Origin: Clostridiales bacterium
Lineage (GTDB): Bacteria; Bacillota; Clostridia; Oscillospirales; Acutalibacteraceae
Direction: 5' to 3'
DNA length: 16,743 nt
Assembly: GCA_021202245.1 (NCBI GenBank)
Contig: JAJQDK010000092.1
Span: forward strand, 1 to 16,743
Numbering within the stretch: the stretch's first letter is position 1; each line of letters starts with the position of its first letter. A model generated the notes under the pieces. It was given only the letters and a program-made list of their open reading frames with translations, was not told the origin of the DNA and did no database searches. This document shows positions 8,251 through 14,711 of this stretch, one piece after another. A program made the position numbers and the translations under genes.

Positions 8251-9303
8251 ATGTCATATGAACTTAACAAAAAAATCCGTGAGCTTGTGCCGTATGAGCC
8301 GATAAGCGGCACCTATAAAATCAGGCTTGATGCAAATGAATGTCCCGTAAATTATCCTCCCGAACTGAAGGAGCAGGTGCATAAGGCTATAGATGCCGTT
8401 GCATTTAACAGATATCCCGACCCTCTGGCTCAGGATTTGGTTAATTCCTTTGCAGAATATTACGGCATAGATTCAAAATATGTCACTGCCGGCAACGGCT
8501 CTGACGAGCTTATTTTTCTGATTGAGTCCGCCTTTACCGAAAAGGGCGACAAAACCCTTGTTGCTTCACCCGACTTTTCAATGTATAGGTTTTATTCTTC
8601 AATTTGTGAAGTTACCTGTGAATCGTTCATCAAGGACGATACTCTGAATATCGACGTTGATGCGATGATAAAAAAAATAAACGAGGATAATATCAAGCTT
8701 GTTATTTTTTCAAATCCCTGTAATCCTACCGGTCAGGGAATTACTGCGGATGAAGCACGCAGGCTCGTAGGCTCCGTTAATGCGCTTGTGATTCTTGACG
8801 AGGCTTATATGGACTTTTGGAATCAAAGCCTCATCAAAGAGGTGCAAAATTACCCCAATCTGATAATATTCCGCACCGCCTCCAAGGCATTGGGCTCAGC
8901 CGCTCTCAGGCTCGGCTTTGCCGTTGCCGGCGAAGCAATTTCCCGCGCCGTTAAAGCGGTAAAATCTCCGTATAATGTCAACAGTATTTCCCAGGCAATA
9001 GGCAGTATAATTTACAAAAATAAAGAATATTTGCTTAATCGACAAAATGAGATTGTCAGCAGCAGAGAAAAGCTGTATAATAATTTAGTAAAGATTGCTG
9101 AAAACTGCGATGATTTTAAGGTTTTTGACAGCTGCGCAAATTTTGTTCTTATCAAAACCTCATTCGGCAGAGAACTGTGGGAATATCTGAAGGAAAACTC
9201 GATAGTAATTCGATATATGGGCGAATTTATCAGAATTACATCGGGCACTTCCGAAGAAAATGATGAAGTAATCAAATATATAAACAAGTTTTTGCAGAGG
9301 TGA
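8251..9303 (+). CDS. hisC: Histidinol-phosphate aminotransferase
   Basis: PLP enzyme of fold type I that transfers an amino group from glutamate to imidazole acetol phosphate, giving histidinol phosphate. It has 350 residues. Visible signatures are RLDANECP near 25, the GNGSDELI phosphate-loop region, SNPCNPTG, LDEAYMDF with the PLP-contacting Asp, and the Schiff-base lysine K212 in TASKALGSAALRLGFAVA. The gap after hisD is 31 nt, and the ribosome site is poor (only a GGAATG-like stretch near 8239), weaker than in other genes of the operon. hisB follows after 4 nt. Confidence 0.94.
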   Translation: MSYELNKKIRELVPYEPISGTYKIRLDANECPVNYPPELKEQVHKAIDAVAFNRYPDPLAQDLVNSFAEYYGIDSKYVTAGNGSDELIFLIESAFTEKGDKTLVASPDFSMYRFYSSICEVTCESFIKDDTLNIDVDAMIKKINEDNIKLVIFSNPCNPTGQGITADEARRLVGSVNALVILDEAYMDFWNQSLIKEVQNYPNLIIFRTASKALGSAALRLGFAVAGEAISRAVKAVKSPYNVNSISQAIGSIIYKNKEYLLNRQNEIVSSREKLYNNLVKIAENCDDFKVFDSCANFVLIKTSFGRELWEYLKENSIVIRYMGEFIRITSGTSEENDEVIKYINKFLQR

Positions 9304-9307
9304 GTAT

Positions 9308-9886
9308 ATGCGTTGCGCAATGATTGAAAGAAAAACAAAAGAAACCGATATTAAGCTGATTTTAAATCTTGACGGCGGTAAAATTTCCATAGATACCGGA
9401 ATCGGATTTTTTAATCATATGCTCAATTCCTTCGCCACACACGGCGGATTCGGATTGGAGCTTACCGTAAAGGGCGACCTTGAGGTTGACGAGCATCACA
9501 CCGTCGAGGATACGGGCATAGTCCTCGGCAAGGCGTTTTGCAAAGCATTGGGGGATAAAAGCTCCATAGACAGATTCGGAAGCTTTTATGTTCCTATGGA
9601 CGAGGCACTTGCTTTTGCTTCCGTTGATATCAGCGGCAGACCGTTCCTTGTTTTTGACGCCGATTTTCCTCAGGAAAGCTGCGGCGGATACAACTGCTCG
9701 ATGACCGTTGAATTTATGCGGGCATTTGCCTACAATGCCGGCATTACTCTGCATATGAAATCTATTTACGGAGATAATTCGCATCATATAACAGAGGCGC
9801 TTTTTAAGGCTGTCGCTCATTCACTGAAGCTTGCCGCAGCACAGAACACCTCTGACAAGCCTCTTTCTACCAAAGGAGTTTTGTAA
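9308..9886 (+). CDS. hisB: Imidazoleglycerol-phosphate dehydratase
   Basis: Manganese-dependent dehydratase converting imidazole glycerol phosphate to imidazole acetol phosphate. At 192 residues it is the monofunctional form, without the fused histidinol-phosphatase domain of enterobacteria. Metal-binding histidine clusters are seen in DEHHTVEDTG and DNSHHITEALFKA, with HMLNSFATHGGFGL and RFGSFYVPMDEALA between. The start at 9308 (MRCAMIERKTKETD) is preferred over ATG 9320 because AGAGGTGAG lies immediately upstream and family members commonly begin MR-x-A-x-I-x-RKT. The last five codons, including the stop, are part of a sequence duplicated just downstream (see the repeat entry). Confidence 0.96.
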   Translation: MRCAMIERKTKETDIKLILNLDGGKISIDTGIGFFNHMLNSFATHGGFGLELTVKGDLEVDEHHTVEDTGIVLGKAFCKALGDKSSIDRFGSFYVPMDEALAFASVDISGRPFLVFDADFPQESCGGYNCSMTVEFMRAFAYNAGITLHMKSIYGDNSHHITEALFKAVAHSLKLAAAQNTSDKPLSTKGVL

Positions 9887-9924
9887 TAATTCAAGCTCTT
9901 TACGCAAAGGAGTGTTGTAATAAT
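9856..9924 (+). repeat. Imperfect tandem duplication of about 34 nt at the hisB-hisA junction
   Basis: Copy 1 (9856-9890) spans the end of hisB and its stop. Copy 2 (9892-9924) is the hisA leader and ends on the hisA start codon. The 20-nt core CAAAGGAGTTTTGTAATAAT (9871-9890) recurs at 9905-9924 with one mismatch, and the upstream parts share CAAGC-TCTTT. The duplicated AAAGGAG codes for Lys-Gly in hisB and serves as the ribosome site for hisA. Confidence 0.85.
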
Positions 9925-10642
9925 GATAATTTTACCTGCTATTGATATAAAAGACGGCAACTGTGTCAGACTTTTTAAGGGCGACTATTCAACAGTTGAA
10001 AAGGTTGCCGAGTCACCCTACGCTGCCGCACAAAGCTTTGCCGATGCAGGCGCATCGTGGATACATATGGTGGACCTTGACGGCGCAAAGGATGCAAAGC
10101 TTATCAACGCCGATTTGATTGCCGATGTGGCAAAGTCGTCGGGGCTGTCCGTGGAGGTGGGCGGCGGAATAAGAAATATGGATTCCGTCGAGTATTATCT
10201 TTCACGCGGCATTAACCGTGTTATTCTCGGCTCTGCGGCTGTTAAAAATCCTCAGCTTGTTATAGACGCCGTTAAAAACTACGGCGATAAAATTGTTGTC
10301 GGTATAGATTCAAAGGACGGCAGAGTGTGCGCCGAGGGCTGGACCGACAATTCCGATATTGATTATATTGAGCTTGCAAAGCGTATGGAGGATGTCGGCG
10401 TGCAGACGATAGTCTTTACCGATATTGAGCAGGACGGCACTCTTGTCGGTCCCAATCTCAAGCAGCTTGACGACCTTTTGCACGAGGTAAGCTGTAATAT
10501 CATAGCAAGCGGCGGAGTTTCCGTGCTTAAGGACATAATAAATTTATCCGAGCTTAATGTTTACGGCGCCATCTGTGGCAAGGCTATATACACAGGCAAT
10601 CTTGATTTGCGGCAGGCTGTTGAAATTACGGGCAAAATTTAA
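9923..10642 (+). CDS. hisA: ProFAR isomerase (phosphoribosylformimino-5-aminoimidazole carboxamide ribotide isomerase)
   Basis: TIM-barrel Amadori isomerase that converts ProFAR to PRFAR. It has 239 residues. The two catalytic aspartates are visible as D8 in LPAIDIKDG and D129 in VVGIDSKDGRV. Phosphate-binding glycines occur in EVGGGIRNMDS and IIASGGVSVLKD. The tryptophan after the second Asp (AEGWT) and D8-I9-K10 fit HisA rather than its paralogue HisF, which starts with a conserved Lys/Cys pattern (AKRIIPCLD). AAAGGAG at 9906-9912 lies 10 nt upstream of the ATG. Neither hisH before it nor hisF after it is present, although those are common neighbours. Confidence 0.95.
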   Translation: MIILPAIDIKDGNCVRLFKGDYSTVEKVAESPYAAAQSFADAGASWIHMVDLDGAKDAKLINADLIADVAKSSGLSVEVGGGIRNMDSVEYYLSRGINRVILGSAAVKNPQLVIDAVKNYGDKIVVGIDSKDGRVCAEGWTDNSDIDYIELAKRMEDVGVQTIVFTDIEQDGTLVGPNLKQLDDLLHEVSCNIIASGGVSVLKDIINLSELNVYGAICGKAIYTGNLDLRQAVEITGKI

Positions 10643-10650
10643 TTCGGGTG

Positions 10651-10671
10651 AGCAGGACCACTTGTCTTGCT
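10651..10671 (+). other. Hairpin between hisA and hisI
   Basis: AGCAGGAC (10651-10658) pairs with GTCTTGCT (10664-10671) over 8 bp, including one G-U, around a 5-nt loop. It sits in the 43-nt gap and ends 2 nt before the GAAGGTG ribosome site of hisI. There is no U-tract, so it is not an obvious terminator. RNA processing, translational tuning of hisI, or chance are all open. Confidence 0.5.
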
Positions 10672-10685
10672 TTGAAGGTGTAAAT

Positions 10686-11000
10686 ATGGATTTAGAAAAA
10701 TATTTTGTAAAAGCAGAGCTTATTCCTGCAATTATTCAAGAAAAGTCCACAGGCGAGGTGCTTATGCTTGCGTATATGAACCGTGAGAGTATGCAAAAAA
10801 CTCTTGAAACGGGCTATACGTGGTTTTGGTCACGCAGCAGGCAGGAGCTTTGGAACAAGGGCGCAACGTCGGGGCATTTGCAAAGGGTAATTGACATCTA
10901 TGCCGATTGCGACGACGATACTCTGCTGATTACGGTTGAGCAGACAGGCGCCGCCTGTCATACGGGCAGCCATTCCTGCTTTTTCAAAAAATTAAAATAA
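10686..11000 (+). CDS. hisI: Phosphoribosyl-AMP cyclohydrolase
   Basis: Opens the purine ring of phosphoribosyl-AMP to give ProFAR, the third step of the pathway. It is a stand-alone HisI domain of 104 residues, separate from hisE. Zinc ligands are the three cysteines C75 (in YADCDDD), C91 and C98 (ACHTGSHSC). The acidic cluster after C75 is the magnesium site of the family. The WSRSRQELWNKGATSGH block is also characteristic. The start at 10686 follows GAAGGTG at 10674-10680; the longer open frame back to 10557 lies inside hisA and is not family-like. hisE begins 13 nt after the stop. Confidence 0.94.
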   Translation: MDLEKYFVKAELIPAIIQEKSTGEVLMLAYMNRESMQKTLETGYTWFWSRSRQELWNKGATSGHLQRVIDIYADCDDDTLLITVEQTGAACHTGSHSCFFKKLK

Positions 11001-11013
11001 GGTGGTCAACATT

Positions 11014-11346
11014 ATGAATGACAAAGAAGTGCTGCAGGCTTTATATGATACTGTAGTAAACAGACGTGACAATCCTAAAGAGGGCTCATATACCTGCTAT
11101 TTGCTTGACAAGGGGCTTGACAAAATTCTTAAAAAGGTCGGGGAAGAGTGCAGCGAAACAATTATTGCCGCCAAGAACAACGATAACGGCGAAACGGTTT
11201 ATGAGATTGCAGACCTCATTTATCATCTTATGGTTATGATGGTAAATCAGGGAATTGAGCTTGACGAGGTTCTTGCCGAGCTTGACAAACGAAGCGAAAA
11301 AACCGGAAATCTCAAAAATTTTCACGTTGTAGATAAGAATTCCTGA
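11014..11346 (+). CDS. hisE: Phosphoribosyl-ATP pyrophosphohydrolase
   Basis: MazG-like all-helical hydrolase that removes pyrophosphate from phosphoribosyl-ATP, step two of the pathway. It has 110 residues from ATG 11014. AAGGTGG at 10999-11005, overlapping the hisI stop, is 8 nt upstream. An in-frame GTG at 11002 would fall inside that ribosome site and is not preferred. Metal-binding acidic residues are in KVGEECSET and EIADLIYHLMVMM, with SYTCYLLDKGLDKILKK before them. It is the last gene of the operon and its stop is followed by a strong stem-loop. Confidence 0.93.
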   Translation: MNDKEVLQALYDTVVNRRDNPKEGSYTCYLLDKGLDKILKKVGEECSETIIAAKNNDNGETVYEIADLIYHLMVMMVNQGIELDEVLAELDKRSEKTGNLKNFHVVDKNS

Positions 11347-11352
11347 TTCAGA

Positions 11353-11382
11353 AAAGCCCTATGACAAAAGTCATAGGGCTTT
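11353..11382. terminator. Bidirectional terminator between hisE and the HPr-like gene
   Basis: AAAGCCCTATGAC (11353-11365) and GTCATAGGGCTTT (11370-11382) form a perfect 13-bp stem around AAAA. The plus strand ends in CTTT then AAAT. The minus strand reads into TTTTCTG, giving a slightly better U-tract. It lies between two convergent genes and can serve both. Confidence 0.85.
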
Positions 11383-11408
11383 AAATAAAATATGTATATT
11401 AAGCGATA

Positions 11409-11645
11409 TTAAGCGCTTTGCGTAAATTTTGACATAGCCTGTTTAAGCTCTTCATTCGGTTCGTTTTCAAAAACAAGCTCCATCGGCTTAGACTCATCTA
11501 TAGTCAGAAATCCCATCAATGAATGTGCGTCAACCGTGTTGTCGCCGTTTTTCAGCACCATTACTTGCTTCGGAAAGTGTGAAAGAGTTTCAAACATATC
11601 AATCATTGCGTTTTTGTTTTTTACTGTAACAGGTATGGAAAACAA
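11409..11645 (-). CDS. HPr-like protein lacking the phosphocarrier histidine (Crh-like)
   Basis: Small HPr-fold protein of 78 residues. HPr carries phosphate from enzyme I on His15, and its Ser46 is phosphorylated by HPr kinase for CcpA-dependent control. Alignment by eye (VTVKN, then GDNTVDAHSLMGFLTI against the usual GK-VN-KSIMG-MSL) places Asn10 and Asn12 where His15 and Arg17 should be, while Ser42 in HSLMG matches Ser46. This is the pattern of Crh, which keeps the regulatory serine but cannot serve in PTS transfer. The start is TTG at 11645, chosen because GGAGGTGAG (11650-11658) lies 4 nt upstream. The frame stays open to 11705, but no ribosome site supports that. It is convergent with hisE and divergent from mtaB. 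Family membership is good; a Crh-like role is inferred. Confidence 0.75.
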   Translation of the reverse strand: MFSIPVTVKNKNAMIDMFETLSHFPKQVMVLKNGDNTVDAHSLMGFLTIDESKPMELVFENEPNEELKQAMSKFTQSA

Positions 11646-11676
11646 AATACTCACCTCCACAAGCTTTCTACCTCTA

Positions 11677-11705
11677 ATAGTATCATTATTTATCCGGATA
11701 ATCAA
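11677..11705 (-). promoter_or_regulatory. Promoter of the HPr-like gene
   Basis: On the minus strand TTGATT (11700-11705) is followed after 17 bp by TACTAT (11677-11682), with TG placed as an extended -10. The start would be near 11670, 25 nt before the TTG start codon. A perfect 12-bp palindrome, TTATCCGGATAA (11690-11701), fills most of the spacer and could be an operator. A weaker plus-strand candidate for mtaB (TTATCC at 11690, TATAAA at 11713-11718) would use the same palindrome as its -35. Confidence 0.55.
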
Positions 11706-11763
11706 TAGAATTTATAAATTGTTTTCATTTTCAACTATTTAACTAAAAAAGGATGTTAATTTA

Positions 11764-13056
11764 ATGAATTTTAATATAGTTACTCTGGGCTGCAAAGTCA
11801 ATCAATATGAATCTCAGGCGATGAGGGAGGATATGCTTCGCAACGGCTTTGAGCTGTCGCAGGACAGCGCCGCTGCGGATATCACCATAATTAACAGCTG
11901 CACGGTAACAGGCGTCAGTGATGCCAAAAACCGCAAGCTGATAAACAAGGTGCGCCGTCAAAATCCTGACGGAATCATCGTTCTTACCGGCTGTATGCCA
12001 CAGGCGTTTCCGGACGAGGCAAGCGCCCTCGAAAGCTGTGACATAATTCTCGGCAATGCAAAACGCGCCGAGCTTGTTCCGGCAATCAGAGAATATATAA
12101 GCACTCATCATAAATATTATCATATTTCCGAGCATACGGGATCCGGAGAAAAATTTGAAAATCTTTCCGTGTCCTCACTCGGCGAGCATACAAGGACGTT
12201 TGTCAAAATCGAGGACGGCTGCAACAGATTTTGCTCCTACTGCATTATACCCTACGCACGGGGTCGGGTTCGCTCCAAGAGCCTTGACAGCTTAAAAGCC
12301 GAGCTGATAACCCTTGCCGCAAACGGCTACAAGGAGGTTGTGCTTGTGGGCATCAATCTTTCTGCTTACGGATTGGGAGAGGATTTTAACCTTGCCGATG
12401 CCGTAGAATGTGCCTGCACCACAGAGGGAATAGAGCGTGTGCGGCTCGGTTCTCTTGAACCGGAGCAGATGAGCAAAGAGCTGATTTCCCGTCTTGCGGC
12501 GCAGCCCAAGTTTTGCCCGCAGTTTCATCTTTCTCTGCAAAGCGGCTGCGATAAAACCTTAAAAGCTATGAACCGTCATTATGACAGCGCAGAATACGCC
12601 GAAATTGTCGCCGATTTAAGAAAGGTGTTTAAAAATTCATCAATCACCACTGATGTTATGGTTGGATTTTCAGGTGAAACCGAGGACGATTTTCAAAAAT
12701 CCATGAGCTTTGTAAAAAGCATAGGCTTTGCGCGTGTTCATGTTTTTCCGTATTCCGTTCGCCGCGGAACTCATGCGGCAAAATCACCTGAAAAGTTCGC
12801 TCCGCAGGAAAAGGAAAGACGGGCAAAGCTTATGGGCGCTCTCGTTAAAAAATCCGAAGCTGATTTTCTCTCATCGCAGGTCGGATTGTGTGAAAGCGTG
12901 CTTATTGAGCGTATGCGCCACGGCTTTCTTGGGGGATACACAAAAAACTACACTCCGATTCATATCAGCAGCTCCGACGCCAACCTCTGCGGTCAGATAA
13001 GAGATGTAAAGATTGTTAGGTCATTTGCCGATTTCTGCCAGGGAGATTTAATCTAA
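11764..13056 (+). CDS. mtaB: tRNA (N6-L-threonylcarbamoyladenosine(37)-C2)-methylthiotransferase
   Basis: Radical-SAM enzyme that adds a methylthio group to t6A37 of ANN-decoding tRNAs, giving ms2t6A. It has 430 residues. The N-terminal UPF0004 domain carries its three cluster cysteines in LGCKVNQYE, INSCTVTG and LTGCMPQ. The radical-SAM triad is C153, C157 and C160 (GCNRFCSYC), followed by IIPYARGRVRS. The last 60 or so residues resemble a TRAM RNA-binding domain. VTLGCKVNQYES and KIEDGCNRFC favour MtaB (YqeV) over MiaB or RimO. AAAAAGGATG before the ATG is the ribosome site. It faces the interrupted GHL10 gene tail to tail. The 94-bp gap 13057-13150 shows no convincing terminator. Confidence 0.92.
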   Translation: MNFNIVTLGCKVNQYESQAMREDMLRNGFELSQDSAAADITIINSCTVTGVSDAKNRKLINKVRRQNPDGIIVLTGCMPQAFPDEASALESCDIILGNAKRAELVPAIREYISTHHKYYHISEHTGSGEKFENLSVSSLGEHTRTFVKIEDGCNRFCSYCIIPYARGRVRSKSLDSLKAELITLAANGYKEVVLVGINLSAYGLGEDFNLADAVECACTTEGIERVRLGSLEPEQMSKELISRLAAQPKFCPQFHLSLQSGCDKTLKAMNRHYDSAEYAEIVADLRKVFKNSSITTDVMVGFSGETEDDFQKSMSFVKSIGFARVHVFPYSVRRGTHAAKSPEKFAPQEKERRAKLMGALVKKSEADFLSSQVGLCESVLIERMRHGFLGGYTKNYTPIHISSSDANLCGQIRDVKIVRSFADFCQGDLI

Positions 13057-13150
13057 GCCGCCGCAAACGTGTTATAATTTTAGCGTATCATCTTAAATCC
13101 TTAAGTTGACGACATTGATTTTCGGAGAGAGCCTTTTTGGAATTTTCTCT

Positions 13151-14398
13151 TCAATTTAAATTCAGCTCATCGCTTAAATTCTTCATTTCTTCCTCAGCGT
13201 TTGTTTCTGTCAGGCTTGCGAAGCTGTAAAGCATTATTCCGCTCGTTTTTTCGCTGCTCAAAACTATTCTGTATTCCTCGCTTAAAATATCGTCGTCATT
13301 TTCCCAGGTGCCTTCATCGTCATCGCTCCCTGCCTTGTAGCCTGCAAGCCCTATGTACAGCGACACATTATCGGCGTAATCAAGCTCGGTCCAGCTTTTC
13401 AGCGAGTCCTCAAAGGTCAGCACAGGATTGGTAAGACTGAAATAAATCTGAGGGCAAATGTAATCTATGAACCCCCTACAGGCGCACCAGGATTTTACGT
13501 CTGCATACAGCTCTTTATTGTTGTCTATATTTCCTTGAGGCGATATTCCGAACACGGCGTCCTCCTTTGCGTTATGCACGGCTCGGTATGTTTCGCACAC
13601 AAGCAAATTCACATTTGCTTTTCGCCAATTTTCAAGGCTCATACTGTTGTCCTTTCCAACCTCCGATACATATGCTTCATATTCCTCCTCATCAAAGCTT
13701 TCGTCATCGGTGGGGTAGAAGTAGTCGTCATACTGAATTCCGTCAACATCGTAATTCTCCGCAATTTCGGCAACACCGTTTACAATCAGCTCTCTCGCTT
13801 CCTCGCTTGACGGGTCATAATATATTCCGCTGTCAGTAGTTTTTTCCAGAGCGCTGTCCGCCTTGTACGGGTTGTCTGCCGAAAGATGGCTCGGAGTTTC
13901 ATTTGTTGAAATTCTGTACGGATTAACCCAGGCGTGAATTTTCAAGCCTTTTTCTCAGCATATTTCTCACATTATTTTAAGCGGGTCATAATTCGGGTTT
14001 TCCCCCTGTGTGCCTGTCAGTATGTGCGACCAAGGAAAATATTTCGAGTCATACAGCGCATCGCCGAACGGTCTGACCTGCACAATCAGTGTGTTAAACC
14101 CGAAAGCTGCACTTTTCTCGGCGATACTCATAAACTTCTTCCTGAATGCGCTTTCGCTTTTATCGCTTTCACTCTGCATATCAAGCTCCATATAAGATAC
14201 CCAAACTCCGAGCATTTCATCACTGCCTGCTTCATCTGCGCTGCTTTCTGTATTGTCGGCTTCGGATTTTGCCGTATCAACGGTGCTTATATCGGCTGAG
14301 CCCGTCAAAAGGCTCTCGTTTGTGTTTGAGCTTACGGCGACAACACTGAGCAAAATTGCAAATGAAAGCAGAAGCGGAACAAATCTTTTCAAATTCAT
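13151..14398 (-). pseudogene. Secreted GHL10 (DUF187) glycosidase-like protein, reading frame interrupted
   Basis: The gene reads from 14398 down to 13151. The first part (14398-13967, 143 residues) has a signal peptide (MNLKRF then a leucine-rich core to about residue 22), a serine/acidic linker and the start of the barrel: GVWVSYMEL, GFNTLIVQVRPFGDALYDS and YFPWSHILTGTQG. The second (13945-13151) continues with KIHAWVNPYRIS, VDGIQYDDYFYP, VFGISPQGN, DYICPQIYF and GIMLYSFAS. Together they make one GHL10 TIM barrel of about 415 residues, a putative exported glycan hydrolase. The halves are in the same frame, but TGA codons at 13969-13967 and 13957-13955 split them. AAAGGATGAT (14403-14412, minus strand) is the ribosome site. 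Either a pseudogene or a sequence error; the C-terminal half alone has no ribosome site. GHL10 members' substrates are mostly unproven. Confidence 0.85.
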
Positions 14399-14441
14399 TT
14401 ATATCATCCTTTGGAGAAAATTATGAACCTATTTAAAAAAA

Positions 14442-14711
14442 TTGCTTATTGCATACTTAATTGTTATTAACGTCACTGCTGTAATAATAACTGTATTTGA
14501 CAAGCTTCGTGCCGTTCACGGCGGTTGGAGAGTCCGTGAAAGAAGCCTGATTATTGTTTCCGCTTTGGGCGGAAGCGCAGGAATGTATTTAACAATGCTT
14601 TTGATTCGTCACAAAACAAGACGCATAAAATTTATGCTCGGAATCCCCCTGATATTTATCATTCAATGCGTATTATTTTATTTCTTACGGAGAATTATAT
14701 ATGGGCAATAA
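14442..14711 (+). CDS. DUF1294 small membrane protein (start displaced by an A7 run)
   Basis: Short membrane protein of unknown function with the DUF1294 pattern: a first membrane helix (LIAYLIVINVTAVIITVFDK), a basic stretch HGGWRVRERS, a glycine-rich helix LGGSAGMYLTMLL, the signature RHKTRRIKFMLGIPL, and a last hydrophobic helix. The open frame begins at TTG 14442, which has no ribosome site. A better start exists at ATG 14423, 6 nt after GGAG (14413-14416), but it is out of frame by one base because of seven A residues at 14435-14441. With six A residues the protein would begin MNLFKKLLIAYL, 95 residues, typical for the family. Its last 11 nt overlap the next gene. Confidence 0.7.
   Translation: MLIAYLIVINVTAVIITVFDKLRAVHGGWRVRERSLIIVSALGGSAGMYLTMLLIRHKTRRIKFMLGIPLIFIIQCVLFYFLRRIIYGQ

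Noticed and set aside
10557..10685. Open frame extending hisI upstream into hisA
   Set aside because: The translated extension is out-of-frame hisA sequence; GAAGGTG and ATG 10686 give a family-typical N-terminus.
11646..11705. Longer start for the HPr-like gene at 11705
   Set aside because: It would include the promoter and ribosome site in the coding region; HPr proteins begin a few residues before the first strand, as TTG 11645 gives.
13064..13078. TGTTATAAT, an extended -10 match after mtaB
   Set aside because: No -35 at the right spacing and no plus-strand gene downstream; it lies between convergent genes.
13116..13154. AGAGA/TCTCT inverted repeat as a terminator for mtaB and the GHL10 gene
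   Set aside because: Only five pairs around a long, mostly unpaired loop; too weak to call.
13930..13969. Selenocysteine decoding of the two TGA codons in the GHL10 gene
   Set aside because: A small hairpin (13930-13949) follows the second TGA, but GHL10 proteins are not known selenoproteins, two UGA four codons apart is unusual, the hairpin lies in conserved coding sequence, and the one-frame-over reading explains the segment better.
14423..14470. 15-codon open frame as a leader peptide
   Set aside because: It encodes the expected DUF1294 N-terminus before the A7 run, so a frame break is the simpler reading.
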